This document shows, in pieces, positions 48,884 to 61,456 of a stretch of 64,000 nt of DNA. The DNA is from Amphibalanus amphitrite. Lineage: Eukaryota > Arthropoda > Thecostraca > Balanomorpha > Balanidae. The DNA lies in contig NW_024881561.1 in NCBI RefSeq assembly GCF_019059575.1, positions 1,033,001 through 1,097,000 of the forward strand, read 5' to 3'. Position numbers and translations under genes: made by a program. Each line of letters opens with the position of its first letter. Position 1 is the stretch's first letter. Below the pieces are notes generated by a model, which had not been told where the DNA came from, did not search any database, and saw nothing but the letters and a program-made list of their open reading frames with translations.

Positions 48884-51800
48884 GCTGAGCACGCCGCGCA
48901 GGTTCCAGATGTTTTTGAACGTCTCCGGCTGGGTGTTGTAGCTGGCGTCGGTGGCTTTCACCCAGAGCTGGGCTGATGTGGCGCCGGCCGGCACGGGCAC
49001 CCGGCCCTGCCACAGACACCAGGACCAGCAGCGTCCGGCCGGCGCCGCCTCCTCCACCGTCAGCGCCATGTCGTGCCACGTGGCGCCGCCGTCGGCCGTC
49101 ACGTCGACGCGCACGATCCGCTGGCCGCCGCCGCTCCACGCGTAGCCTGACCGGACGGGGGGAGGGGTCAGCGCTGGGACGAGGACGACGCATTCCACCA
49201 GAGTCCAAATAATTCAACTTTTTGTTCCGGCGTTTAGACGAATAATAAAACCGCCGGCGACAATAAAATATGTAAGTACGCACGCTTAAACATTGGGTTG
49301 GTAAGGAGCCTTTGTTGTAATTAGGTTACACCTCCGTTATCTTCTTTCACAAAAGAAGCATGCTGCATACCGTTTAGTTCAACTGACACACAAACACTCA
49401 CATGCCATGCCTGCGTTCCCACTCCCGGCAGTCTGCCAATATGTCAGCCGGGACTCACCCTTGACGTGCACGTGTCCGTCCTTAACCTTGACGGCGTGTC
49501 CGGGCGCGGGCCAGCAGATGGCCGAGTTGACGGGCAGCTCCTGGATGGCGGGCGACTTGCTGAAATCGACCGTGTCCCAATCGACGGACGGGTTGAAGCC
49601 CTTGTAGTCGCTGTGCTGCCAGTGCGAGTCGGACTCGGTGTCCGAGACCGTGATCCGACCTGCCGGGCGCGCGGCGGTCAGGTCAGGTTACACTCAACTT
49701 GGTTATACATATCACCGGCAATAAGGGAAACCTTTATAGTTGGGTGATTGGGTGACTGCAGTGTTAACTTCAATTCTAATTCGTTCTTCCCATTATTGAA
49801 CAGCATCCCAGCCATTCATCCTCAAAGCATACTGAACGAGAACTGAAATGCATTTATAAGAGCTGCAGCGGGTTTCTTCATTCTAAACTCAAGATCGTTC
49901 TTCAATCTAGACCATACTATCTCAGACGCTTGCAATGTGGCTCTCCCGCCTGCCCACCATACACATCCTATGTGCGTGTTCCAAATATCTCCAGCCTTCA
50001 CATCGCGTGCTCCTCCCGAGTCCCGCCGCATGCTCCCCACGAGTTCCACCCAGTGCCCCTCCCAGTTTCGCTTTACGTGTCCGTCCCTGCCACACACACA
50101 CCACCGCCACGTACCGAGCCATTTGACGTTCCTGGCGCCGACCACGCCCGGCACGATGACCCTGACGGGCGCGCCGTGGTCCCGGCTCAGGGGCTGGCCG
50201 TTCATCTCGTACGCCAGGATGACGTCGCGGCGCGGGTCGACGGCCGTCTCCAGCGGGATCGAGGCGCCGTACGGCGTGCTGGACGGGTCCGTATCCAGGC
50301 CCTCAAACTGCAGAGACGGGGGGGGGGGGGTCAGTTCGGAGTGCTGGTAATGGTGGTGGTGGTGGGGGGGGGGAAGGGGGTCAGTACGGGGTGCTGGACG
50401 GGTCCGTATACAGACCTTCAAACTGCACAGAGAGGAGGGGGGGGGGGGGGGCGGGAGGGTCAGTTAGGAGTGCTGGCCGGACGCGCATGGTGCTCAATAA
50501 TTCTAAATGAAGCAGTTCAGTTCCTTCGAAGCGTTTAACATTGTTTTTTCTATCACAGACGATGACGATACAAATACAGCAAAATCCCTAACGGTCTGTC
50601 GTAATGCTGGTTTAGATCCAGTAAATCTTTGGAAAAATAATAAGTCAACAAGCTGTAGCTCTACCCCACTCACACGGAATCCCAGAGTTCTGTTCCTTAT
50701 CCTGTTCCCATTTCTCAGTCCCGCTCCCCACACACACACAGTCCCACTCTCCACTCAATCCCGCTCCCGATACAGGCCCGTTCTCCTACCCACACAGTCC
50801 CGCTCTCCGCTCACGTAGTGCCACTCTCCACTGACAGTCCCCCTCCAACACTCACACAGACGTGTTTTCCGGGCCCGCTGTTGACGTCGTAGCCGGCTGC
50901 CTTCAGCACGTCGGTCAGCCGGGCGCCAGTCCAAGTGGCGTTACCGACGGCGGCGGCGCCCCAGAACAGACCCCGCACCGGCTTCACCTGGGTCATCTCG
51001 CTGCGGCGGTTACCTGGCGGGCGGCGCGACAGCGCGTCAGCTGACTAGACCGGGTAGCTGGCAACTGACTAGCTACCCAGTACTTGTCAGCTACCTGACA
51101 CTTGTCACCAAGGTACCTAGCATATCTCAGTTACAGCATACATCCCTCCACTCTGCCCGACACTTTCATCTAAGTTCCCGGCTGATACTCGCTATCTGTG
51201 CTATGCTGCTATGCTGCTAAGCTACCTGATCTTTGTTATATTTACGTTACTTTCCCGACATAATCAAACGACGCATACCATGACATCTCAGATGACCTGC
51301 GATAAACAAAGTTATAGACAAAGTTAATGCGTGCGCGCTGCAAACTACTTTGCAGTTAATACGCAATAAATGTGCATTAACATGTTTGTAATGAGCATTT
51401 ACTTGCTCACATATCTTCAAATCTGTCAATGGCCTCCCCAGTCCCCACGTAGAAAAATGAAACTAAAACAGATCAATTTCGACGAGACCCAATATAGCGG
51501 CAGACCTTGGAAACAGGGGCCTGGCCGATTAACATACACAAACGCCCGTTCTACAAACATACACCGGGCCGAGCCCACGCAGCCAGGCCGGGGGTGACTG
51601 ACCGGTCGAACAGGGCTGGCCTGCCCACGCCGACTGACCGGCGGCAGCTGAGGGACGGACCTGCGCACACGGGGCTGACCGGCAGCGGGCTGACCTGCGC
51701 ACATGACGGTGGCGGTGACGGTGACGGCCGGAAAGTCGTTCTTCAGCTGCTCCAGGCTCAGCGTGAGGCCGTCCACCCCCACGCCGTCCACCTCCAACTC

Positions 51801-53503
51801 GTACTCGGACGGGTCAACCACCGGCACCGGCAGGTGGTTACGCACGTAAAACAGGTCACTGCCGGCGCACCGGAGGACGGTCGGGGTCAACCGCAGGGGT
51901 CGGGGATAGACAGACGGTGAGGAACACTGAATGGAATACATATGCAGCCTCCTGACTGACTCCAAAGCGTCTTAACATGAATAAACAAAGAAAAGCACCA
52001 ATATCGACAATACCAGTCAGGTCCATGTCAGCGAGAGCCATGAACTTGGTATGCGTCGTTGACATTTGCCAATTATAACACAGCTGTGCCACAGATGGTA
52101 CAGCCGCGGGCTCGCTGCTCGTACTTGGGCGTGAGGAAGTTGTCGGCGAGCAGCGCTGGCGGCGGCTCGGCGTTGAACGGCGTCTTGGAGCTGGGCTTGA
52201 GCGCCGGGTGGCGGCGCGGCTCGGCCGCCCACGGGTCGTCGGTGCCATCCCGGTGGCTGCCCACCTCGTCCTCACGAACGTTACCTGACGGCGACGGCTG
52301 ACGTCAGCTGACGGAGTAGCCTGACGTCAGCTGATGGTGCCAGACAGTCATTGCCGAATGCCGGTAACGCCTTATGTAAAGCTGGCACGTCAGCAATCAC
52401 GATAATTCGACTCAATTGGCGACAGCTAAATGTTGTGGTATTATAAGAGGAATTCAAAGACTGGAAATTGATCAACATCGCGAAAACCCTCCATCGGCGC
52501 CATCCATAGTAACCGTTCTCTCACTGGTACAGCAAAGTTTAAATAAAACAATAGAAATTAAACTTTTAGCTAAACAGCTAAAAATAAAGAATATTTAGCT
52601 TCAAAGGGTCCCAGTGCTCTTTTGGGGCGCTTTGGATTTCCGTTCCCGCTAAGGCCCGATTCCTTCAGCAGCAGGGGACGCGCCACTCACCGATTCGGTA
52701 GCGCTCGAGCAGTTTGAGCACATGCTCCTCCTTGTGGACGGCGTAGAGGTCCCAGAACGGGTCGGCAGAGCCGCCGGCGCCCATCATGATCGCCGCGCCG
52801 CCTGAGGGCACCCGGGACAGCCGTCAGTTGTCATACTCAGACTGCTGATCAGGCGCAGAACAGACGTAGAATAGATGAAACTTCAGCTACGGACGGAGGC
52901 AGCAGGGGAGCGATGGTTAAGTACTCATAATGGCTAATTACTCGGCATGCTGCCGTAAATACAAACGAGTTGGTGGAAAATACTGATACATAACGTCATT
53001 TCGTTCTCTCGATAACAATAACAAGCTACTGGTGACGATACAAAATAATGGTGTTTGACACTATTTCAGTTGTCACAGCTGGTTATCCTGCCCGTGTTTT
53101 ACATAGAACAGCTCGCGTTGAGTCATTGAGAACCGGAGGGGAAGGGAGAGGCGGCGTACCGGGGTGCTGGCGCACAAAGTCGGTGACGTCATACACGCCC
53201 TCGTGGTAGGTCATCCAGACGCGCTCCTTGACGTCGGCGTGCCGCGACACCTCCTCCATCGAGAAGGTGGGCAGGTCGGCGCGCCGCTGGCCGTACTGGC
53301 CGCTGCTGGCGGCGCTGGAAGCTGCCGTCAGACGGCCGCGCCGCTGTTGCGCCAGCCACAGCGCCGAGCCGGCCAGCGCGGCGCCGGCGGCCAGCGCGGC
53401 CAGCCGGGCGGCGCGCCGGCCGCGGCCGTCCTCCGGCTCCGGACCTCCGGGCCCGGAGCCGGAGCTCAGGTGGCGCACCAGGCAGGGCGCGGCGCGCGCG
53501 GCA
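48842..53503 (-). CDS. SUOX: Sulfite oxidase (cytochrome b5 + molybdopterin domains), 8 visible exons
   Basis: Oxidises sulfite to sulfate in the mitochondrial intermembrane space. Exons in gene order: 53503-53160, 52801-52691, 52284-52125, 51858-51695, 51013-50856, 50307-50115, 49659-49459, 49146-48842, all GT-AG and in phase, giving about 545 residues. A leader with hydrophobic stretch [18 protein letters not shown] precedes the cytochrome b5 domain ([22 protein letters not shown], heme HPGG split over exons 1-2, second ligand in YAVHKEEH). Then come the Moco domain ([25 protein letters not shown], catalytic Cys in [48 protein letters not shown]) and the dimerisation domain ([17 protein letters not shown]...[14 protein letters not shown]). 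No ATG follows the in-frame TGA at 53518, so a further 5' exon must carry the start; the 53503 edge is a guess at a CCAG acceptor. Confidence 0.94.
50381..50422 (-). repeat. Decoy copy of a SUOX exon start within the intron
   Basis: Reads TGCAG acceptor, then codons for [13 protein letters not shown] and a stop. It is a near copy of the true exon at 50307, which starts [16 protein letters not shown]. It lies about 115 bp upstream of the real exon in gene orientation, among G-run tandem sequence (50310-50460) that repeats GGGTCAGT..GG.GTGCTGG. Confidence 0.88.
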
Positions 53504-54217
53504 CTGGCGGCACCAGGTCACTACACTGTCAGACGGGGATACTGGGAACCGGCCCAGCGCGGCCGGGGGCTGTCCGGCGCAGCCACAGCTGCTCCCGCGG
53601 ACACACTCACTGATGGTGAACCAAAACACTCAGTGTGTAGCTATTTCACACAACAGCTGGCAAAACAGGCGGCATCACATGTGGTAGCCAAGATCGCAAG
53701 GTTGACGTAAAAGAGTCGACATTTGTCGGCTTCATTCGTTGCCCGACCTTGTGGTTTTGTACGTTGAATCACTCGCTCATCACTTGGATGCCTTTGTAGA
53801 GTAATACAAACTACACCAGTAGTGAATCATGGCTAGCAGTCAGATGGAAGTAGCACACGGTCGGTGCACAATTCTATAAAGTGGCGAATCGGTAGTGGGT
53901 GAACGTTTATTTATCAGTGAACGTTTATCAGTGAACTGATAAGACAGAGCAATTTCAATTAAGTTCTAAGAGATTCATGAAAAGACCACGGTTTTTATGT
54001 TGTACCTCGACAATTTATATTGTCCTAAAAGAACGGTATCTTTGAACTTCTCATTGCTCATTATTCTACTTTCGTTTTACCTGTTTTATGTGTACGAATC
54101 GTTACGATGAAATAATATTAGAAACGCCCAGGATTTGGAAAACAATTACACATTATTGAGACGTTCCGAGACTGCACTGTAACCGCAGCATTGGCGGGCC
54201 ATCTGCAGACATGAGCC
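53504..54217. other. 5' flank of SUOX
   Basis: Should contain the missing first coding exon or the promoter. The GC-rich part up to about 53600 resembles exon sequence, but no ATG-to-donor segment in the right phase could be settled. The rest is AT-rich without recognised features. Confidence 0.4.
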
Positions 54218-54496
54218 CTTGGATCCGAGAACAATGACGAATCCAAAAACGCGGTCTTGAACGATGCGGGGGCTTACACGAAAACAGTTTCTCCTACTTC
54301 TAGAAAGTAGAAACTCACCAGATTTCGATTTCTCACACACTGCTGTGCATTTGTGCAGTTTAAAATAAACATTTCCTGATAAAGATGTTCAAGTTTCTTT
54401 TACCCTCGAAAAAGACATAAGTTTTCGTGAAATTCGAGCGACGTGGGGAATGCATGCAAGGCATTTGCCCCAAAGCTCCCTGGATCCGCCAGTGCT
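54218..54496. mobile_element. Second, degraded copy of the ACTGGCGGATCC MITE
   Basis: Shares the internal order of 32688-32924, including GCGGTCTTGAACGATGCGGGGGCTTAC, ACTGCTGTGCA and CATTTGCCCCAAA, and ends CCTGGATCCGCCAGT. Its left TIR is degraded. Confidence 0.75.
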
Positions 54497-55204
54497 CGAG
54501 AAAATAAATGTGGGATTCCTACAGATCTTCCTATTCGGGCACACGTGAATTAAGATCGTGCATGTAAACATTGATCTAATGCCAGCCAGTGTCAGCGACG
54601 AGCGCCACTTCACAGCTGATAATACGATATCGATAGCACTCAACGTCCCGAGCCCAGAATGCCGTAGGACGATTCGCTGACAATGATATGTGATCAATAG
54701 CGTCCGAGCCCCGGGGCGAGGACCGAGCTCGGATAACTGCCGATCTGTAACCGGTCCAGCTTTCCGGGCTCGGGCATGAGCCGTGCAGCCGGTATCCCTT
54801 CTGCTCAGCACCATGATTCAGCAGTTTTTGATAGCGTGCAGTCGGGAAGTGAGGGTCGAACGTTGCATCAGCGTTCGGTTCGGACCGGCGCCGGTCGGGA
54901 CGATGACACAGCGCTTTTAGGAGACTTTCGAGATTATATGAATGTCGAGGGGACAGTTAACATCTACTATTGTTTTGGGACTGTATGTATATACACACTT
55001 GTGCAGTTTACATATCATAGCAAGCAGGGGCAGAACGTTTACCGGTTACGGCCTGACGGGAGGTGGCGTTCAGCAATCGGCTGGGTCACTGACCTGGTTA
55101 GGTGGCGCACGGAGCCACCGGTCGCCAGTAGAGAGGTCAGCATGGCTGAGCGGACCGACCGACTGAGAGTCACTGAACGGCGGGTCCGGGGGAGACCAGT
55201 ACCA

Positions 55205-55440
55205 CCCGCGACTGGGACACACTGAGCGGCGGGTCGCGGGGAGACCGGTACCACCCGCAGCAGCACCTGCCGGGAGACCAGTCACACTGTCACCGACCGC
55301 CGCCGCGCCACACAGTCCGCGTCACACTGTCACCGACCGCCGCCGCGCCACACAGTCCGCGTCACACTGTCACCGACCGCCGCGCGCCACACAGTCCGCG
55401 TCACACTGCCACCGACCGCCGCCGCGCCACGCCGTCACTG
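55205..55440. repeat. 39-40 bp minisatellite, CACTGTCACCGACCGCCGCCGC
   Basis: Four or five units of GTCACACTG.CACCGACCGCC.CGCGCCACACAGTCCGC from about 55285, preceded by a pair of GGCGGGTC.GGGGAGACC.GTACCACCCGC units. The frames through it resemble no protein. Confidence 0.88.
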
Positions 55441-56179
55441 AGTGACACTGCCACCGACCACCACCAAACCCACAAACACACACAGCAGAGGGTCACGTTT
55501 GGCGCCGCCTACCGACAGTCAGACCTGGCCTGGCGCCGCCCACCCGTCCCCTCACGGTCTGGCACGGACTGTCCCATCCGTTGTATGGGGGCCGCCCACC
55601 GGCCAGCACCTGTCCCAGTCGCAGTCAAGCGCCATCCCACCAGGCCAGCCGGGACCCAATCACGATCTGGAGCTGCCCCCAGTCATCATCTAATGCAGCC
55701 TAGCCAGTCCAAATTGCAGTTTGGCGCCTCACCAACCCTACTTTGACTTGTCTAACACCGTCTTACCCAACTTAGTCGTGTTTGTTCCTCTCAATCCTCA
55801 AAGCCACATAATACGCAGAAATGGGATAGATTTTGAAACAGGGCTTGTTATCAGGCTGGAAGTTCTACCTGGAGTCACAATTTGTTCACCAAAATTTTAC
55901 TGGCTCAGATTTAAGAGTTGGAGTCAACATCACATAACTTAAACTGATCACTGAATAGTGAATACTGAGCCTTAGCTATGCGCTACACCTGTTTGCTTGG
56001 ATGGATTATGGCTATGCTCATTGATAATTCCAAGGCAGATATTGTCAAAGCTTCGGCCATGCTCCTTTTCAGCAAGAAAAGCAGAGGCAGTCAATTTATG
56101 AAAGTTGGAATCAGAAGAAAATCCATAAAATCTGCAGCCCTGTTTCCAACTCAGATGGGCCTATTCAGGCTGCTATTTT

Positions 56180-56300
56180 GTTGGCCGATAACATTTTACC
56201 ACCATGTGTCATCAATGACTGGAACAGTCTACAGCCAGCAGTCATTGCCTCCAACACTCCAAAGTCCAAACCAATTCAAATTAAAAAAACTGGTCTGATG
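56180..56300 (+). pseudogene. Possible C-terminal scrap of a non-LTR retrotransposon
   Basis: One frame reads ADNILPPCVINDWNSLQPAVIAS then NTPKSKPIQIKK, the shape of the common LINE C-terminus 'W N x L P xx V' followed by a basic helix. It is too short to classify and no RT core is attached. Confidence 0.4.
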
Positions 56301-56749
56301 CTCACTGGGCAAACCTTGCACATTCCCTCATGAAGATGAATAGTCAGATGCACGAGGAGCTCAACTAGAAAGTTTTTTAGGGCCTCTGGAGTCTGGACTA
56401 TCCAAATTCCGTACTTTGTATGTAGGTAGGTACTTAAGTAAATAAACGTGATGACGAAGCACCCAAGCACTGCGTGGCTGTTTGCTCTAATAGTAAGTAC
56501 CTACCAAATTGTTGAAATATTTTAAATTGGTTGTCACAGCATGCAATTTTCTTTATGCTTCAAAAGCATACTGGGTCGAAATGAAGTGTGAACCAGCGAT
56601 TGATTATGATATTTTACTTTGAGAGCAGCATATCTCAATCTAACAAATTGAATTCATATTTCATGCACACCATAAAACAATTAGATAAGTATAGTTCAAG
56701 CTGCTTAAGCAAGTTCATTCAGCACATGCACATAATTTCCCAACCTCAA

Positions 56750-58886
56750 CAGGGCCTCCTCTAAGGATTTTTCACTGGGTGGGCAGAATTTTCGCCACTT
56801 CCCTGCCCAAGGGCGAATCCAGCCACTGTTTTGGGGTTCAACCAATTTCAAAACCTGTTACCGGGGGGGGGGGGGCGGGGGTGAGGCGAAATAAGCAGTG
56901 CCGTTATTGGAAATAAGATGATAGTTTGCAAAGTTAACGTTTGTCGTATGTTTTATGGTTAGCGATGCTCGAGCGATTCGTTCCAGAGTTACATGTACAG
57001 CCCTCCGCAAACTGCGTGGTAGGTATTCTTATTCGGTATTCTTGCTATTTTGACAATATACCAGTTTTTGTGACTTGTGACCTGGCCTCAGGTCACTGGA
57101 ACCTAAAACTCCAAGGCCAAGTGACAAACAGATGCTCCAAGTCGTGTCTTAAATTTGGTAGCGCTACGTGCTATAGAACTCACGCTATCAACGAAAAACT
57201 CTGGCATTCGGTTGCCGCTAAACTAGTCCAATTTTCCCCTGACCTTGTACGGGGTTTGTGACCTGGTGACCTGACCTGAAAAGACTAGAGATCTGAAATT
57301 TTCAGGACAAGTGCCAAAAGGTTGCCCCAGAGGGTATGCCAAATTTGAGCGCCGCCGTTTTTACGTTATTTGTGAAAAACCTTAGGGGGGTGCATCAACC
57401 CCCTCACCGGGCGAGGGCTAACTAACATAATACATTGTAGTAAAGGCTACCCGAACCGGTAATGATTCTTGCTTATTTGTTTAGCTCAGCCGTATTTAGA
57501 GATTTAGCTGGCTTTGTCCATGAATAACAATATCGGCAGGGGCGTAGCCAAGGAGGAGGGGCCACGGGGGCAATGGCCCCCTCCCTTGAGCGCAAAACGC
57601 GCCATGGGGGAGCCCCTCAGGCCCCGGGATATTTTTTCAAACACTGGATAAAACGTCTTTTACTCGGAAGAAAATTGATATCGAGGTTTCATTTCTGTGT
57701 CCCTCTGATGACCCAATGGGCCCCTGCACTCATCCGATGACCCCCGGTTTCCTGGGGCCCCTGGTCGCCTAGAGGGCCCCGGTCGCTTGGAGGCTAGTCG
57801 CATGGGGGCCCCTGGTCGCCTGGGGGCCTGGTCGCCTGGCCCCTGCTCCCTGGTCGCCCGGAAGAACGCTTGTCACCTGCAGTGGCATAGCCAAGGAGGG
57901 GGCCAAAGTGACCATGCCCCCCCCCCTGTAAGCCAGGGGTCCTTATTCTATAGGGGCCCCTGGCTGACACAGTGGGCCCTTGGCGACGCAAAGGCCCCTT
58001 CGGCAGATCCTTTGACACAGCTGAGTAGTTATACTTTGGCCAAGAGAGCCCCAATTTTAGAGCCTTGGGGCCCTATTGAAACCAGGGGGTCCAGTTGGAT
58101 GAGATGGGTCCAACTTGGGTCCAACGGTGTGTAAACAGAATCAATGCGTTCCGACTGTTGGTCTGACCCTATATCGGTTTGAGGGAGCTCGGATCGGATC
58201 CACTGTCGATCTGAGGGGCCCCTATCGGTTTGAGGAAGCCCTCAAATGCCCTGAACGGGTCCTTAGTTTGTCTGAGAGAGCCCTCCGTCGGCATGACTGG
58301 GCCTCTGCAAGTGCAAAGAGGGCTTTTGTCGGTCTTAGTGGCCCTTAGGCGGCTTATATGACCCTCAGACGGCTTACGAGGCTCTCATGCGCTGTAGGGG
58401 CCTGTGACGGTCTGAAGAACCCTCATCCGACCTACGGGCCCTCAGACCGCCCTCAAAACCGACTGGCGACTCTATGAAGCTATTCGTGGGCCTATCTAAC
58501 AGGGCCCATGGACTGCTTACCCCCTCAGTTCTAATATTTTTTGTTAATAAATATTTTTCTATTTATTTGGGCCCCCTCCAAAAAATATTGGATCCAACCA
58601 GATGGCTTTTTGGATTTTGAGGGGGTTATTTTGGGCCCCTGTGCGTTTGGCCCCCTCCTTGAGGAAATTCTGACTACGTCCCTGAATATCGGGCAACCAG
58701 AAAACTTTTTTTTGACCTTCAAACAGCATCCAGTTTGCTTAAGACCAGAAAGGTAGTACCGGACGTCCGGCCGGACCAGAATTTTTGCATTTGCTTCTGG
58801 GTGGGCAAATCGACGCCACTGGGTGGGCAATTGTGGTGACTGGGTGGGCATTTGCCCACCCAGTGGGTATGTTAGAGGAGGCCCTG
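56750..58886. mobile_element. hAT-type non-autonomous element with exact 8-bp target duplication
   Basis: Ends CAGGGCCTCCTCTAA and its near inverse, flanked by AACCTCAA at 56742-56749 and 58887-58894. GGGTGGGCA motifs are repeated near both ends. It contains a younger element (57537-58684), so the host unit is about 1 kb by itself. No transposase frame. Confidence 0.93.
57537..58684. mobile_element. Nested hAT-type element with exact 8-bp target duplication
   Basis: Ends CAGGGGCGTAGCCA and, inverted, CAGGGACGTAGTCA, flanked by AATATCGG at 57529-57536 and 58685-58692. Much of the interior consists of degenerate GGGGCCCCTGGTCGCC and CCTCAGACGGCTTA-type short repeats. It shares its TIR with the 214-bp MITE at 19730. 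A second internal GTGGCATAGCCAAGGAGG near 57882 hints at a composite structure. It sits inside the element at 56750-58886. Confidence 0.93.
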
Positions 58887-59276
58887 AACCTCAACCGACA
58901 GGCACAAGGACAGGCACACATCGACCTTCACGGGGAGCAGCGGGGAAATCAATGAGAAAGCTTGGAAATTAGTAAACACACAAAATCGAGGTCACCATCA
59001 GAGGAGCCTTAGTATTTTGCAGCTTCCTTCATATGCTAATTTTTCATACAGTTTTGTGCTGTAAACCGATTCCAAAGTATCCCAATTAGAATTTAATTCA
59101 ATAAAAATAGCATGAGGCATAAGAATATAAATCATTACATCCTAGGAAACTCAAAATAGATGGTATAAAAGAAGCTCCTTTTTCCGTTTTAGCTGTAAAA
59201 TAGCACAGTTTATTTTTAATGCATTTATGACGCTGCTGTTACATTCGTTTATTTCTCTTTTGACGCGATTTTGTGT

Positions 59277-59965
59277 TTCACATCATGCTTACCAGTGCAA
59301 CCACGCTGTCACCAGCACCGACACTGAAGGTATGGCAAACAAATAACGCGGATTGGTCGGGCTTTAACGCAAAGGTCAACAGACATGCTCCCTACGGCCT
59401 GTCTCAGACCATTTCCAATTTTATGGGGGCTATGAAGAAATCGGCCAGTGAAACGCTAAAAGAAAAAACTATTAAGATTGGAACTGCAAATGAATCTAAA
59501 AATCTTGTCTGGTGGAACTGGAAATGCCAAAGAGCCAAAGCAATAAGAAAAAGAGCCTTCAGAAACTTCCAGAGATGCATATGTCCCAGACATGCCCAAC
59601 TGTATACCGCTGCCCGTAAAGAATGTGCGGAAACTATATACAAAGAAAAGAAGGCGGCATGGCAAAACTATGCCGCTAAATGTAATCGTTTTACCCCGCT
59701 CAGCGAACTCTGGAGTCATGTTCGTGCTTTCGCCTCACGACGAACTAATTTAGGTGCCTTTCCGCAATTGCTTTCAAACAATATATTCGTAACTGACCCA
59801 GTTACCGTCACAAATATATTTGCCCAACACTTTGCCAACACATCGTCTACAGATATTTACTCCTTGAGCGTGCATCGAGCTCTCGTTAATAGAACAGTAA
59901 ATCTTGATTTTTCTTCTGCAAACTCTGAACCATACAATGCTCCTTTTACCCTAAGAGAACTTAAA
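59277..59965 (+). pseudogene. LINE ORF2 part 1: endonuclease-RT linker
   Basis: Translates from PTLKVWQTNNADWSGF through VWWNWKCQRAKAIRKRAFRNF, AAWQNYAAKCNRFTPLSELW and PFTLRELK, the region between endonuclease and RT in I/Jockey-type ORF2 proteins. It is cut at 59965 by a TIR insertion. Confidence 0.85.
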
Positions 59966-60394
59966 GGAAATAGTTCACTTTTAACATGGGGTTTGGAACT
60001 GGAATAGCAGTTTTGTTGCTTGCGCTGAGACTAGCACAAATCAGAAGCTTTTACGGCCCAACGATCACCCTAGACGAAGATATTCCATTTTTCGTTCCGA
60101 AAAGAGTGCCTTGCAGAGGAATGCGTGCCTTGCTGAGGAATGCAGTCACGTCATCGTCAGCCAATCAGAATGCTGCTTACAGCCGATGGGTTTGTCCTAC
60201 GCAATATGATTGGTCAACGCGTAATAAGCTTCCGCGTCAAACATTATTTTATATAGAATATAGTTCTTCTTATACTAAAATATAGAAAATAATCCTTTTT
60301 ACAAAAACGTTTTGTTTTATTTTCTGATCATTTTGAGCATAAAAAAACATAAATCCATAGCAAAATACTAATTTCAGGAAAGTGAACTATTTCC
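59966..60394. mobile_element. 429-bp TIR element inserted in the LINE
   Basis: Begins GGAAATAGTTCACTTT and ends with its exact inverse, AAAGTGAACTATTTCC. It interrupts ORF2 just before the SVGPDSIPYSFF region of the RT. It contains ATTGG/CCAAT boxes and no coding sequence. The edges are not GT-AG, so it is not an intron. No convincing target duplication was found; the palindromic ends make its exact limits ambiguous by a few bases. Confidence 0.82.
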
Positions 60395-61456
60395 TTCCGT
60401 ACTACTATCTATCCCTAGCAAAGGCAAGCACTAAAACTTCGGTAGGACCAGACTCCATTCCATATTCTTTTTTCACAAAATTGAACGAACTTAACCTTTC
60501 CACACTACTGATAGCATTCAACAAACTATGGACTGAGGACAACTTCCCGGATGAATGGCTTAAAAGTATAATCATACCTATCCTCAAACCCGGCAAAGAC
60601 CAGCACGACGCAAATTCGTATCGCCCAATCTCACTAACCAATTGTGTCTCCAAGATTTTCGAAAGAATGGTAAACAGGCGCCTGCGATTTTACCTTGAGA
60701 GCAACCATTGCATTGATATATGTCAAAGCGGTTTTCAGAAAAATCGTAGTACGGCAGACAATATCATTCGCCTTATCTCGGACATCCAGGTAAACTGGGA
60801 ACATAGGCGACCGACTGTTGCTATTTTCCTAGATCTAATGTCAGCCTTCAACAAGGTACACAGTTCGACGATAATTTATAAGCTGCACTCAATCGGAATC
60901 AGAGGCCATTTGGCTGCGTTTCTTCAAAATTTCCTAAAACCCCGAACTTTCAAAGTTCGTTGCCAAGCGACACTTTCTGACGACTTTGTAATGGAACATG
61001 GCGTCCCTCAAGGCAGCGTGCTGTCACCTACGCTGTTCTTGATTGCCCTGAACGATATGCTCCTACTCCTGCCACGTGTTCTAACATTTTCTGTCCGCTA
61101 TTCGCTTTTTGCTGATGATATAGCAATATGGGTATCCCACAAAAACTACAAACAGGCTTATTCTATATTGCAAACAGTGGTTGATCACTGCGTTAAATGG
61201 TGCACAAAATGGGGATTCTTTTTGTCAGCACCAAAATCAGTCATGATGGTCTTCAAACGTGGACCCCGTCCATCGCTTGAAAGATCCCCACACATCGATG
61301 GGATTAAAATACCTTTTTCCACGTCACACAAATTTCTAGGGATCATTTTGGATACTAATCTAACCTTCCGTCAACACGTTGAGCACCTAAGAGCACGTTG
61401 TATTAAACGAATCAATGTCCTAAGATGCATATGTGGGTTTTCTTGGGGTGCGGACA
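60395..61456 (+). pseudogene. LINE ORF2 part 2: reverse transcriptase
   Basis: RT motifs in order: SVGPDSIPYSFF, IIPILKPGKD and YRPISLTNCVSKIFERMVN, QSGFQKNRSTADNI, IFLDLMSAFNKV, HGVPQGSVLSPTLFLIALND, the catalytic box SLFADDIAIW, and KFLGIILD. One departure stands out: the first metal-binding motif reads FLDLMSAFNKV where the family usually has Asp at the position of the Asn or beside it. The reading frame breaks near GADR at 61457. Confidence 0.9.

Noticed and set aside
59966-60394. The break in LINE ORF2 as an intron
   Set aside because: The boundaries are not GT-AG and carry exact inverted repeats, so a transposon insertion explains it.
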